A stretch of 46,027 bases of DNA from Hypsibius dujardini (GCA_001579985.1 LRSR01009055.1:1-46027), one strand, 5' to 3'; positions 1 through 13,900 are shown, counted from the first letter of the stretch. Numbers and translations are program-made. Notes: generated from the sequence alone by a model not told the origin.

Positions 1-40
1 CTGTCTGTCTGTCTGTCTGTCTGTCTGCTTGTCTGTCTGA
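1..40 (+). repeat. CTGT microsatellite
   Basis: About nine CTGT units, slightly degenerate at the right end. It lies in the last visible intron of the leftmost kinase gene, 80 bp downstream (in gene direction) of its donor, and reads ACAG on that gene's strand. Confidence 0.9.
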
Positions 41-122
41 TTGACTGTTTCTTTATCTTTGGCAACGTATACAGACGCACTGTGGATCCACTCGTCAAAT
101 AAATGTGGACAAGCAAACAAAC

Positions 123-3100
123 CTGAAACATGGTCAATAGTTGTGGAAAGAGCGCAACACCGGCGTCGCAAACGGCCGGATTATCCAACCATGTTGCGTT
201 TGTTAAAAAGGCCATCACGCCCAGCGCAGCCAGCTTGAGCTCGAAGAAGCTGGACATCTTTTGCAAGTGATCCCCGAGTGCTATGACGAATATTGTAAAT
301 CTATCATTGGGTCTAGTCGATTCATCAATGCTGGACAGGACAGATATGGTCTCGCTAGCATTGGCATAAAACGAGGCAAGAATCAGTAATTGACAGCGTT
401 CCTGCATGGCGCTCGAAGTTGTTCTTTCCTTGGCGATTTCGACTGCAATCCGTAACGCTCGTGGTAAGATATTTTCGAAGGTTTGCCCCTTCTGACTGAC
501 CACTAAAACTTCCATCAGTTTCATGCTGACAACTTTGACTGAATCGTCGGCATTTTCTCGCAGTACATTGGCGCAGAAATCGAAGAGAGCATCGGTTCGA
601 CTAGGCGTTTGGGCAAACGCTTTCTTGCCCAATTTTACGAAATTGTAAAAACAAAGGGCCTGCAAAGAAAACATGATATCCTATATTTACTTTTAGTTTA
701 TGTAAATTAACATAATATTAGTCATTTAGACTTTTACTTGAATTAAATTACATTTTTAATTATGTTTGAGAGTTTCTTAGAGCCGCATCTATCCAAGAAA
801 CCCAAGACGGCAGTCAGTTTGTATTTTTTAATTTGTAAAGTTGAATCTGAGTGGGGCTGGTTGAAGGTGCACAAGCGTGGGCCTAGGTGAGTGAATCTGG
901 GTGGGTCTGGGTAGATTTTATTTGAGGATCGTTAGGCATAAGTGAGTAAGTTGATTGATTTTTCAAAATGTAATTGATACGCAAAATAACCCAACCCAAC
1001 TGGGGGCTGCGCCAGTCATCGAACACAAAATGTACTATTTGCGTAATAGCCGAGTTCAATCTAGTTTGAACCAGCTTGATCGTTCTTCAAATAACAAACT
1101 ACCATATCATCTGTCGTTGCTCAAGCCGAACCAAGAATTACTACCCAAGCCCGCCCACACCCATTTAACACCGCCCAGGCCCACCCATAATCGCCCAGCC
1201 CCACCCATTTACACCCACCCAGCAAGACCCACCCAGATCCACCCAGACCCAACTATTTCAAACTGCCGTTTGTATGGCTGTCTATCAGTTGTCTGTTTGC
1301 CTTTGAAATGCTATCTGCCTCCTGTCATTAATATGTGGCATGTCTGTCTATTGTTCATTGTCTGTTTGTTTGTCTGCCCGTCTGTTTGTCCGTCCGTCCG
1401 TCTGTCCGTCTATCCGCCCGCTTACCTGTCTGTCTGTATGTGTGTTTGTCTGTGTGAGTCTGTGTATCTGCGTGTCTGCCTATGTGCTTGTTTGCCTATC
1501 TTGTATGGGCTGATATACTGTAGTTACTTTCTTCAAACAGGAAGTAATGCGGTTCCGTCAAAGTACCTTCGTCAAACGTTATATTTATAGGCAGCCTAAC
1601 GTTATATTTACAGGCAAACTATTCAATTGCAATAGAATTTAAATAACTTAGGGCCAGTCTCGATGGGCAGTAGTTTGACACCAAAAAATTGTACATTGTT
1701 TTCTACCCTCAGCCTTTTTTTAAGTGTGCATACAGTTCGCTAGTTAGTATTATTAATTATTATATTTTAATTATGTCAAAAAGTTGCCGAAAGTATTGCC
1801 CAACTCGGTATATACAGATTTCAAGTTATAGATTACTATAAATTATTTATAAATTAAGCTAGTTTGGTTTTTTTCAGTTTGTTTGGACTTACTGCTTCGA
1901 TGGGATGCTGGGGACCACATTTCGAGCGAGCCATAAGGACGATCAATACATCCAAAGTCGCCCATGAGGCCTGTGTGAGCGTGGATTGCGTTGCCACGTT
2001 CAGCGCCCGAAGAATCCGATCGTATTGCTCTTCACCATGACCTCGTTGGAGAATGATATTTACGACGGTGTAAATTGTGTCGCTCACTTGGTCGTTGTAC
2101 TGCGGGTTAATGCTCGCCCTTATGGCTAACAGATGTAATGATCGCAACGCAATCTGAGAACTCCAAGTAAATCTTTCCGATCCTCGCACGTAACTAGCAT
2201 CGAGCAATTTGGGAAGACGATCCAAAATATCGGCAAGCGACGTCCGCTTCTTCATCTGTAAGAAGTTCATCATCCCGACAAAGGTGTCAGCCGCTTGAAC
2301 AGATCCCTTTTGCGCGCCCGGTAGCTTAGCCAAGTCCTGAGAGTAAATTAGAACTGTTTTAATACACTTAAAATATATTTTAACTGACCGACATTTTCAA
2401 GTTGTATAAAATATATTTTGATGCGTAATTTCGCACTATTCTAGTGCATATTATAATATGCAAAATAAAATATTAATTTAAATGCTAAAAATGTGGCTTT
2501 TCATTTACTTTTAAATTAAATATTGTATGTCTGTTTATATACTACAAAGTAAATTTGCATTTACCATGTATTTTATAATTTATTATGTATTTTATTGATT
2601 TTTTTTGTAATTATCAGGTTAGCCTTTTGTTTCTGTTTAAATAAGGGAATTTTAATACCGAAATAAACTGTAATGAGTTTACACTTACATTTTTTTGTAT
2701 TTTATTTAAATGCAGCTGAGTTATAAACGCCACACTATACCTGGAAAGCAGTTGTGGTTTCCGTCAGGACTTCATAGGCCAGGTCACTCAACTCCTTGTC
2801 AGCGTCAGTCGCATGGGTTAAATCACCCACAAGTTCCATCATAGGATTAGATATCTGGCTGATGAGTAGGTCGATCCGACTTTTTCCGCTTTTTTGTTCG
2901 GCCATCGGGGTGGCGATATAGGCTTGTTCGGCCTCTGTTTTGGCAGAGTCCATCAATTTGGCAAACATGGGTTCGAGCTTGTCCCAGTCCTGCTTCTTGA
3001 AGTACTCTTCCTGACCGGGTCTTCGAGGATTAGCGGCAACAGTCTAAAAACAAAAAAGACCCCCTAATATTATACTTTCAGGCGCTTCTCTGGGAGAGAA

Positions 3101-6100
3101 GCCTCACCGCGCCTTACAAATATGCATGCGAAATCATTAATGGAAAGTTAACATACTGTTTATCGTATCAATTAGCTACAATTACGGTTTCCAAGTAAAA
3201 TACCGGTACAGTGAGCCTATACACCAATAGATTCTGTACCAAAACCATAGGAGCATAAAGCAAAAATGTTCTCTCTAATGAGAGGATCTTTCTTGCCCAC
3301 CGTACTAAGCTCTGCTTATTCACAAGAAAAGCAGCAAATGCAAGAAATACCCAAGTATCCTCGCTAGGTCTATATATATTCCTTAATAAAGGTAAAAGCA
3401 GAAATTATTTGCGCATAATAAATTATATTTTATTACAACGTAAAGGCATCAACCAGCCGAGCTTGAAGGAAAGCAAGACACCCTGTTTCTGACTCTGTCG
3501 TATAACCGAACAAAGGAGCTGTCATGACATATATCAAGACATAACCACTGAATTGGTACTGATGACTACCAGTTGGAATTCCAAACCACGAATTAGAAAT
3601 GGAAAAGGACGAAAAATCGGCTTATCAATTCAAATCTAAGCCTATTAATCAATCTACGCTATTTATTTCAAAAGAGAAACAATTAACTCTTTCAGGAGAT
3701 GCGCTGCGCAAGGCTTTAATCTGCAGCAAATATACTGCTAATAACTGAACCTCTACAGCTGCAGAAATCCCTCAATCGTCACTATACAATACGATAGTGA
3801 CAGCCCTTCTGTATCAAAATCTCATCCCGACGTATCGTTAGCTTTGTGTTTTATTGCCAATACAGCGTGAGTGAATTTCAGTTCTTTTTGCCGGACATTT
3901 AGTCATACCTCCTTAGTTTATGTTGTAACCCAGTAACCTCCCCCTCCCCATTCCCAGATTCCTTTAAGCCTTACCTCAAACCATTTTGCCAAAAGTTCGT
4001 CCCGTTTATCGGGGTCCGTCAAGTCGAAGTCGGAAAACACCGGATCTTTCAAGGCTCCCTTCAGTACTCCAGCCACTGCGCCATAGGCAATTTCAACAGG
4101 ACTTGCCCCTGCGCCCTGCAGTGCCTGTGATTGTTCTGCAATCATCTCGGGCTTTATCCCTTCGACGAATGATAAGATGTCTTCGACGACTGTGGACCCG
4201 CTCCGCTCTCCGACTACCTCCAAAAGGGTGTCGATGAACCCCTTGGCCTCAGGAATCTCCATCCTGTTAATAGGAATAGCAACGACTCGACTGGGTCGAC
4301 TCGCAATCGGCTATCATTACCCGAAAAAGTCTATTCGAAATACGGTTACAATCGATAGCGGTTACATTTGCTATCTCAAATACCATTCTACAGGGGTCCG
4401 CCATTTACAGTGAAGCATTTTTTTACTTCTGCAACCGTTTACTCAGTTTTAATTTTTGTTTATAACTGAAAATTAAAGTCAATAGTACAATCAATTAGCT
4501 TTATTCCGACAGTGTTTTGATGTTGCAACTTGGACTGAAACCAAGAAGAAGGCATTTCCCCGAACTCGCCCGCCAGGTTCAGACAGGCGTCGCAGGCTCT
4601 TCCCATGCTGTAGTAATTTTGCGCTTCAACGTGTAAAAAGCCTGGTTTTTGGACATTCTTCAATGGCTTTAATTTAAGTAATTTAATTTTTAGTGGCAAT
4701 GAATACCAAAAAATCGAAAATGTTTACAAACCTAGACTACCCCCTAACTTTTTTGTTTCTCATCAAATGATCTCAGTTGGTATTCCAAATATGCCGAGCA
4801 CAAAATTCTTCATCTTTTTAACCATGGCAAAGATGGTTAACAATCAGGAGATAGATGTATCGTTGTCTCCAAAATCAGCTGATCGAAAAGCGAGCACGCT
4901 GAGCTTTGCGCACAGTTTTGGAAAAGCGGTTGGCAATGTACTACTGACGATATTACATTTTCCAAATGTTATAACACCTAAAATCACTCAAAATGACGAC
5001 AACTCAGTGACTGATTGATTTCAAAAATCAGACTTGGATAAATTTTGAAACCTTGAACGTAGTCGCAGTGGAAAGTTTTTGCAGGTGTTTCTGTGCATTG
5101 ACCGACTCCTGTATATTACGTAACAAAGCCGCTTGTAACCCTTTTTAGTCCGTGAAATAAAAAGACCTGAAAAAGACCTGAAAAATGTGACCAAACGGAC
5201 TATCATTTTTGACACCAATTTTATTGGGACTGCGAAATTTGTCCAGAGTGAGTTTTGAATAGTCTGGAAATGGAGAAAAACTTGCCGATTTCAATAGTTT
5301 TGTTAAGCACAGAGTTTAAAAATAGTTTTTGTGTTGATAAAAGACGAGTACTGGTGCTGTTTTGAGAACCGTAAAGGATTTCAGTTGAGGTTCGAATTAC
5401 TGTAAAAATTTCGCCAGGCACCAAACGACTAACGCTAGGAGTTTCAACCAAGTCAATAAATCGTTTCGGCCCATGAGTTTTAATTGACAAAAAATTGTTC
5501 GTCGAGTTTTTTAACTGCCTCGAGTCGAATTGCCAAGTCGTTGTCATTCCTACCGGTCAGTGTGCTTTTCCGGAGCGGTGAACGTCCCTGCTTTCGTCTC
5601 AGCTTTAACCTGGTTAAATGCCTTCAAAATCTGCTGATCGAGCGTAGGGATGCTGCAGAGATTAAGATAATTGTCCAGCAGTCGAGCCCCTGCTCCGGCT
5701 TGTTGCAGCACGAAATGAATGGAGAGGTATGCGACCAGAGCAGACAGCTTTTCGGCCCATTCCGGGTGGGCCAAGGCACTTTTGTCTAGCAGGGTGAGGA
5801 CCTCCTTACTACCGATAACAATATTTTCGCGATTTACTTCTTGCTCTCTCTCGCTTTTCTCGGCTCCAAACGAGGCCAGCACTCCTGATAAATGTCCATC
5901 GAGTAATGCGGAGGCTTTGTCCGTCGCAAAAAACGCATGTAGATCCGTGTCCTGCAGAAAAACATGCGTTGGAAAAATCGTTATGAAAAACAAACATAAA
6001 ATAAGCTAAAGCTAAAACTAAAGCTAAAAAAAACTAAAGCTAAAACAAAAGCTAAAAAAAACTAAAGCTAAAGCTCTCCGGAACTAAGATCCGGACTGTA

Positions 6101-9100
6101 GTTTTTGTTTTAATTTTACCAAAAAACTAAACTTAAACTGGTAATTACAAAAAATTAAATAATAAAAACTAAAAGATTTCTGAAAGTGGTCGACTAATTT
6201 CCATTAAAGCTAGCGTTAAATTTTTAGTTGGTACAATTCGAACTCGGGCTTCCGTCTCGCGTATTCGGTAATGTAAGAATTGTATAATAGAATATACGAA
6301 TTCCTTGGTTGCACTGTTCGATAAATGAAGCAAACTAAAAAAACATTGTTCAAAATGTATCTAGCTTAAGATATTTTTATATTATAAACGACAACTAGAC
6401 AGTTTTTATGTGCAATTATTAGGAAAACAAGAAATTAAAACAATGGTATGGGACTGATTTTATCGTAAGATGATCCAATTGAACTGGGATAATCCATATA
6501 TTTTCCAATAGAACTTTCAACATGAAATGATGTATGTTAGATAAAAATTTGAATGTCGTTTCTGTTTGGACTTTGGAGCGACCACCTACGTTAGTCTTTA
6601 CGCAGTGGAACATTCTCGAGCTTGATGGTGCATGTTAGCAGAACAAAAAGAGCACGTGGGTACATGAATTTTTGTCAAGTAAATAAATATCTCACATTCA
6701 ACATTTCGATTACATGTATGCTGGGATAGTCAAGTCAAAAGGACGAGATTGTCTTTTATCGTGAGATATTTTGAAAGGAAACTAAACCAAAAATCCTTGT
6801 TAACTAATTGGAGTTGACTAAAAATACGAATTAGTTCATTAAATTTAGTTGTTCTACCCTTAATACACGGCCATAAATTCCGGTACTATCACACAACCTT
6901 CCAACTATACATTTTCGATTACAGTAAACTCGCTCGTTAGGCTTACGCGAATGTAAAGTGCGACCTTCTGATTCGCCGTGATGCGAAGTTGCTTGATCGT
7001 TTCGGGCTTATGCGCGAACTCTTGGATTAATTCGTTCTCGATCTGTGCGAGAACTTCCATCACATCTAACCGTGCGTTGATGTGCCTCTGGAAAGTCCCG
7101 GAAATTCCAGCTTAGTATGTTTAAAAGTGCCACGTATTGATGCAAGGGACATGAACGTGTGAGTTAAGAAGGTAACCTTCAAAGGCAAAGATGCGCTGGA
7201 ACGCTTGCACAATTCCAACCCAGAACACAGAGACTTGATGCTCGGTCGAAGGGCAGGATCACCGGATAGGCAAGGTGTCATTAAGCGCGTTTTCATTAAG
7301 TCAGGACAACCAACCAGTCGGAATGGCCGTTTTCCTGGCACAGATTTCGCCTTCGTCAGTTTGTAATGTCAAGGAATCTTCAGTTTAGATAAAGACACAA
7401 TTTTGAGCCATATCATCATGGAATAATACCGTTCCGCACAGCCTGCATTATCTGTAGGTTTCCGTTAAGGTCAGCAAAGGGGACACTGCAAAACGAGTGA
7501 GACTTAGTGCTCTGTACCAAGTTTAAGGGGAGAGGGGTACATTGTTATGATCAAAATTGAAAGAATATGCCTATTTTGTGACACATAGCCCAGATGACAA
7601 AACAGTCAGAGAGAAAAGCGCATTTTCTATTCATTAGATGAATTGCGTTTCGCATCAACCCAACTCAATTCCAACTTCACGCTACTCGTAAATCACGCGC
7701 TATTTCACGGCCTGGAGTTGGGCCAGAGTCAATCACCTTCTTCACAAGTTACGGCCCTTTTTGTGAGAGAAGTTGGAAGTTGGAGTTAAGTTGGAATGCT
7801 TCAAATCGCACTTCGTCTATCGTTTTGCTCTGTTACACTTGTGCAATAAGCGGCCAGGTCATAAAACAGCCCGTATGATCTGTAACTGCAATCGTCAAAA
7901 TCTTTGAAAATTGACTACAATTACAACTTGATTGAGATTTGAAAACTCGTTGTCACTTTTGAACGCTTTGTAACGGCTGGATGTTTTTGCGTCTACGAGA
8001 GATCATCCATATTTTAACTCAGATGTACGCATAAATGGACGGAAAAACAGACGAAATGACAGGCGGACGGACTGACACGACGGACGCGAAGAACGAACGG
8101 ACAGGTCGAGTGGCAGACGGACGGACGGACGGACGGACGGATGACATAAGCATAGGGAGCTGTCTGTTTCTGTCGGGAAACTTCTCCCTTCTACCCTTAA
8201 GCAATGAAGCATCGGCGTACTCACCATCGCGATAACGCTTCCCAGATGATTATTCCAATGGAATATATGTCCGACTTAGGAGAGTAGGATGGACCTTAAG
8301 GACGCAGCATATGATGCAATGTAGTAAGGAAGTTTGTACGAAAAAAAGACGAACCGGGGTCGGGCTCGGCAAGGTTAAGGTCTGCGAATGCGTCAGCTTT
8401 TCGACCAATCAGTTCCGGTGCCATATAATGCACAGTACCCTAAAAGAAAGTTGTTGAGACCACTTCAACTGCCTTGCTTGCCGCGTTTTGTGTGTGAATA
8501 TATTACAATAATTCTACACCTGTGCATTGCTGGATGATTTTTGCATCTACGGTTACCTGGTTATTATTGGATGTTTCCTTCGTTACTTCTCTTGCTAGTC
8601 CAAAGTCACACAACTTTGCTGTGAGGAACTCATCGAACAGCAGGACACTGTAAACATGAAAGCCCTTATAAAAAAACCGGTCGCTACTAAAGGTCAGTGC
8701 TTTTGTATCCAAATGAAACACGTTGAAAGTGGCATTCTGCATAGTTTCGTTCTGGCTGGCAGAAAAAGCTACATTAATCTGTATAATGAATTGCTTGTCC
8801 ATAATTAAATATCACACATACTTGTCAGTTTTCAGGTCGCGATGCACTACACCCATTTTATGAAGATATTCCACCCCGCAGCACATTTGGTGCAGCAAGC
8901 TACAACAGATGGAGACAAGTTACACAGCGTATTAAGTTTGAGTTGTGTTTGAGCGCTAAGATTGAGCAGACTTTTGATCGATGTACAAACCTTATGATTA
9001 GCTGCCAGGTGTACTGTGGACCCACATCCGCATTTTGAGAGTGGATATCTGGAATGATCGAGTCATTTGACAGTCAGTACTACTCGATAGATGCATTTCA

Positions 9101-9716
9101 TGCGGAACCGCGATGGAGCTTACAGTTTTTGAGGGAACCGTTGACTGCGTATTCCATCACAATGGCTGGCGGCGCTGATTCGTTTTCGTAAGTTAATCCG
9201 ATGACCTTGACAATATTCGGATGGTTGATCCGAAATAGTATATCCAGCTGGAAAGATTTAATAACTCAAATCCGTCGAAGGAAATTTAAGATACATGACG
9301 GTCGGCCCTGACCCTTTTGGCGCATACCTCACATAATTAAATTTAAAACGAATTCAAACCTCGCGCTGCTGAGTGGACACGCTGGGCGTGCTGAGAAGAG
9401 CCTTCTTAACGGCCACAGTGGTGCCATTCCATAAGGCTAAACAAATAGGTCTTCAATTATATCATCCCATGTCATTGAATTGCATGTTCAACATTCTGGA
9501 ATATTTACCTTTGTGAACTTCGCCGAATCCACCTTTACCAAGACACTGTACGTGGACCAAAAGCACAGTCAGCACACCTCAAGTTTTGATCACTCCCGTC
9601 GATCGTTATTTCAAAAGATCATATTACTCTTTCATTATCCTCATACGTGATTTTATAGGACATACCTCTAGCAAGGTCAGCGATGGATACGGTACATGTC
9701 TGGAGTCCTCACTCAT
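123..9716 (-). CDS. TAK1-like protein kinase with HEAT-like C-terminal region (3' end outside window)
   Basis: Seventeen exons, high to low coordinate: 9666-9716, 9509-9545, 9360-9436, 9124-9247, 8991-9048, 8822-8899, 8557-8647, 8355-8439, 8225-8294, 7430-7485, 7177-7334, 6947-7087, 5554-5951, 3975-4263, 2741-3043, 1893-2336, 123-659. Every junction is GT-AG and every phase closes, giving 999 codons without a stop; a donor at 122 shows the gene continues to the left. An in-frame TAG two codons upstream fixes the ATG. Residues about 13-290 form a kinase domain: glycine loop LGKGGFGEV (19-27), VAVKK with Lys40, possible helix-C Glu55, HRDLKTDN (Asp137), DFG (156-158), GTVHYMAPE (173-181), KSDIYSIG, and DPALRPS. 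All catalytic residues are present. The NNNQGTVHYMAPE activation loop and overall spacing resemble TAK1/MAP3K7. Residues about 343-999 are helical; the last exon has a pattern (KLMEVLVVSQKGQ, ELKLAALGVMAFL) like HEAT repeats of importin-beta family proteins. Kinase assignment is strong; the HEAT assignment is tentative. Confidence 0.85.
660..1892. other. Intron 16 of the left kinase gene, with CTGT-rich tract and shared 50-bp motif
   Basis: No exon is visible. The stretch holds a degenerate CTGT/CCGT pyrimidine-rich tract (about 1355-1480) and CCCACCCA-like repeats (about 1150-1255). A roughly 50-bp motif at 1693-1745 (CAGCC, T-run, TGCATACAGTTCGCTAG) recurs at about 10670-10715 in the spacer between the two kinase genes. 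An open frame at 955-1590 is low-complexity repeat translation, not a gene. Confidence 0.6.
4390..5112 (+). mobile_element. Non-autonomous TA-flanked element, copy 1
   Basis: It lies in intron 13 of the left kinase gene. Its ends are imperfect inverted repeats: CAGGGGTCCGCCATTTACA on the left, and on the right the complement of CAGGAGTCGGTCAATGCACA, each preceded by TA. A second copy lies in inverted orientation at about 11870-12545. It is about 720 bp long and has no transposase frame. TA flanks and short terminal inverted repeats fit a Tc1/mariner-type derivative, but the superfamily is inference. Confidence 0.6.
6005..6240. repeat. AT-rich CTAAAG/CTAAAA tandem tract
   Basis: Short repeats of CTAAAG, CTAAAA and AACTAAA fill this part of intron 12 of the left kinase gene. 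Similar AACTAA/TTAGTT-rich tracts lie at about 18873-19060, 24637-24860, 32480-32760 and 40000-40260. Confidence 0.55.
8045..8143. repeat. Degenerate GGAC/GACG microsatellite
   Basis: A purine-rich tetranucleotide tract (GACGGACGGACGGACGGACG near 8117-8137 with degenerate flanks) inside intron 9 of the left kinase gene, between exons 8225-8294 and 7430-7485. Confidence 0.7.
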
Positions 9717-10955
9717 CTTCTAATGATTGGTATTGCAGTATAGCAAGGCTGAAAAACAAATTCAGGCTAGCAATCAGCTCTGAACTTCACCACAAAGATC
9801 CACGCTTTCGGCATGAAATTTAACGGATAGACGGCTCGACCTTCAGCTGTAAATCAAGTACGCACACATCCACGCCGAGGCTATACAACCAGGGTGAGTC
9901 CTGCAACAGCACTAGGTCTTTATCGCGACTGAGCCCTGCTTTTAATTGTTTACCGATTCTGCATCATTCATCAGCGTGCGATAAGAAGCAAAAGGATGGC
10001 AAAAGTGCAATCGCATTAACCGTTTGTTTCAGTAATAGACACCACACTTTTGTACAATTCTGGATAAAACAGCGCCTATCCCCATGGACAAACAGTTCGA
10101 ATTACTGTACAGTGTCAAAGTGTATATTTACGTTCCAGCCTTGGCAATCCATGAATCATTCATGAATGTAAACAAGTTGTAAACACAAGACAAGGGAACA
10201 CCTGGATGCCCTTTGCAATATTTAAAAAGCTAGATAACTTTGTGAGAAACAATACCACCGCTTTTGAAGACTCGAAAAAGGATCAAAGGATGAACACCAT
10301 TCAACACACTCACACTGATTAATGAAGAACCAAAGAACAGCCCCCTCCCCCCATGTGGTCGGCTTGAGCGAAACAATGTGAGAGTGCAGTAAGTGCGAAA
10401 GACGCTCCTGATCAAGGCCGTGGGCCCCGGAGGGCCGAGGACGTGTCAAGTTAAATGTGTACGTGCTTGTGTCTGCGTGTATGTCTATGTTTGAGCATTG
10501 ATCGATCGAAGGGCGTTGCCTGAGTGGGTTGCGGCCAGTGCTGTCGACCAATCGCAGCCCTTCACGCTGTGCGCGCATACAGCTAATGAGAGCTTGCACA
10601 CAGTTTGATGTTTTTCTGAGAAAAGATACTGTAGCTCAAGGAAAAATACTCGGTCAATTGGATAATTTTTACTCTCGGCCTTTTTTTAACTGTGCATACA
10701 GTTCGCTAGTGTTATCAGACGTGAAGAAGGGACTGACGAAAATGAGATGAAATGAAACAGAAATGTCGAAACAGGCATCCTAGCATAGCTGGCCTAAAAT
10801 GAGTACGGTCGAAAACTATCAGCAGCGAATAATAAAGTAAGAGAAAAAACGTTTTCAGATGAAGAGGTGCCGAGAACCGTCTGAACCTTGACTATTGTCG
10901 CTGTAGTCAGGTGAGGAAGTACGATTTATGATCGGAATTAGGGCGTGATGGAGGA
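9717..10955. other. Spacer between the two kinase genes
   Basis: The stretch lies between the stop of the upstream paralogue (10956) and the start of the downstream one (9716), both on the minus strand. I see no exon in it. It should hold the downstream gene's promoter, but I cannot point to a convincing TATA box. A motif at about 10670-10715 is shared with 1693-1745. Confidence 0.6.
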
Positions 10956-13900
10956 TCACAGCTTCTCAAGATTATCTAACTCATCCATGAGACGGCATTC
11001 ACTGATGTAGTTTAGAATGGCATCCACCCGTGCCTGCAAAAATTTCGCACATCCGCAATCACAACCAAACACGGCCACACTAAGAATTGAAAATTTCGGT
11101 ACCTTAACGGGTTCAATAGTTTCACTACCGCTGACAAATTCTTCGAATTCGGCAAACACGTCGCGGTTTATAGCAAATCCCTCGACAGCGAGTCTGTCCA
11201 CTTCGTTGGGTTGCGCCACGGCTATCTGCTCACCGGTGTGTACTGCTTGGGTCGTCTACAACACTCCAACGTGTCAATCTACAGACAAAGGGTAAGGGAA
11301 AATTCCCCACGAACCTCCAAAACCTGCAAGAGAGCCAATAGCAGACTCTGTCGTGCCACACACAACGCCCGCTGGACTTGATGTTCATCTACGGTAGTAG
11401 CGTTAGTCCCGGCGTTCTTCAGCAAACACAGGAGCCCGAGTGCGCCTAGTTTGAGCTCATGCACGCTGGACACGCGTTTGCAGGCCCAAGTCATCAATTG
11501 GTAAAGCTCAGCAGCTCTGTCGGTGCCTTCAAGGGCAATTCCGGAGACGGTTTCCTCCGTAGCAGAATATACCGCCGCAAGCAGGACGAAACCCAGTCGT
11601 ATCTTCAGCGATTCATGTACGGCCTCACCCGCGAAACTTTGCACGACAAGTTGAACAGCTGCTGGTACAAGCGCTTTACTTGTATCGGTTAAGAGGAAGG
11701 CTTCTAGCAGCTTGGCGCTGACCACGCGTTGTGACATCACAGCACGAGTGTCCGTCACACCTGTCTGGCAAAATTGGAGAAAGGTCGCCAGTCTGTTTGC
11801 TTGCAGGAATCCTGGGATGTCAAGTGTCATAAGGCCGTAAAGCTTCCACACCTAGAGAGTACCCAGTGGTTATAGGGGTTCGCCATTTACACAGAAACAT
11901 CTGCGAAGTTCTTCTACTAAACGCGCGTTTTCAAAATTTATCTAAATCTGATTTTTGAAATCAATCAATCATTGAGTTGTCGTCATTTTGGATGATTTTA
12001 GGTGTTGCAACATCATCCGTGGCACATTACCAACCGTTTATCCAAAACCGTGTGCAAAGCTCAGCGTGTTCGCTTTTCGATCAGCTGATTTCGGGGAAAA
12101 CGATACACACTTTTTTTCTGATTGTCGTTAATCACCTTGGCCATAGTTCAAAACATGCGAAATTTTGTGCTCGACATATTTGTAATACTAACTGAGATCA
12201 TTTGATGAGAAACAGAAAAGTCAGGGGATGATTGAGATTTGTATAGAGTTTCTACTGTACTCCTTGTGTTCAAGTTAAAACCACTGAAATTTTTTTAAAA
12301 ACCAGACATTTTACACGTTGAAACGTAGAATTGTTACAGCATGGGAAAACCTTGTGACGCCTGTCCGAACTTGGCGGGCGAGTTCGGGGAAATGCCTTGT
12401 TCTTCGATTCAGTCCAAGTTTCAACATCAAAGCCTTGTCCCAATAGAGCTAATTGATTGTCTTAGTGATTATGATTCTCAGTTATGAAAAAAATGTAGAA
12501 CTGGGTAAACGGTTGCAGAAGTAAAAAAGTGTTTCAGTGTAAATTCAAATGCAAGTTGTCTTGCGTCAACTTTGAACGTTTCACAAATTTCGTATACTTA
12601 AAATTCCTGTTTAACCACATACCCAACTGGAGAACAGGAACCGATTCGATTCTTGGCCATCTAAAACGGAAGTGATTGGGGCGAGGTCTACCGCAATCCA
12701 TGTTTCAGCTACAGCAGTGGGTTCCATCGGCGTCCACGGCAGTTCAGGGCCTGAAATAGCAAAAAACTAATGATCTACAACCCCCTGGGGGTGGGGCGCC
12801 CCCATCCCGGGGATTACTTTCAGTAGTTTCGTCAACTGTTTACGAGTTATTCTTACAAATTATCATCATTAAAAATTAGGAATATAGATAATTAGGATAA
12901 TTAGACGCTTTCCTCGTACGTGTTTCGCGTTATTTCAGCTCTGTGTGTGCATCAGCAAGCAGAAAAGTGCTTTCTATTTGTCGCCCCCTCCTCCCCCTTG
13001 GCGCAAAAGTCCCCCTAATATCGAGGGGGTGATCGAAAATCTCTTCGGATTTGAACTTTTTTAATCGTCGACATTTTGGAAAATAAAGATTCACATTTTT
13101 TTTTGAAGTATGCATTTTGAAACTACTACGACAATGGTACCACAATGTTCCCTTCTTAAAATGTACTTTAAATAAATGAATAAACCTATTCACGTTAAAT
13201 ATTTTCATTACAGAATTACATTTTCTGTCCAGAACAAGCAAACAAAACATATATATTGGGGGCGGTCAAAAGCACCTTCAAGGGAGTTGACTCTGTTGAT
13301 CCCCCCTCCTTAACGGGCTAAACGCGCTTCTGTTTTCCAAAAAACGTACAGTATGTTTTTTCGGGTAATTCGGAAAAGGTATATTTTTGAGTTGAAATAT
13401 TGTTTACTACTGATCCTTCGAATCACAATCTCAAACATCAATCGACAGGAAGCGTGATACAGTACTAACCGTCTCGGCGTTCCAGCTGATCAATGGCTGC
13501 GGTCTCAATGAGTGCTACAGTAACGCTCATGATGTCACACAAATCGGGAATGCATATGATTGCTTCCAAATTTTGAAGCATCCTTTCGGGATCTTGGCTC
13601 TGCTTCAGTTCCAACGCAGACATTAGGATAAATTGTACGACTAATGGCGTCACCGCACTATTCCAAGGTCGCTGCTGGCTACACAATCCGTTGAGCTTTT
13701 CCAAGATTTCACTCGCTGCTGAGGAACAGTTTAGCGAGGCTGCTTCGAGGCTGGGAATTGCAACTTGACTTGGAACTTGAACGTGACAATTCTGGAGGAA
13801 GCTTGATATCGCTGCATGCAGGTCTGGAGCTGATGTCCGGAGAAAGTCTGACGCGTTCTAACGGTTTGAAGATGTTAAAACTGTTAGCTCGTTCTGTTGT

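Noticed and set aside
955-1590. 211-codon plus-strand open frame
   Set aside because: Composed of CCCACCCA and CTGT repeat translation within a kinase intron on the other strand.
4460-5547. Open frames between kinase exons at 4.5-5.5 kb
   Set aside because: They fall in the TA-flanked element and intron 13; the frames do not connect with the neighbouring exons and lack family motifs.
7620-7800. Partly palindromic CAACTTC/GAAGTTGG stretch
   Set aside because: The matches are short and interrupted, too weak to call an element.
8003-8235. Several overlapping open frames on both strands
   Set aside because: They are translations of the GGAC/GACG microsatellite in a kinase intron.
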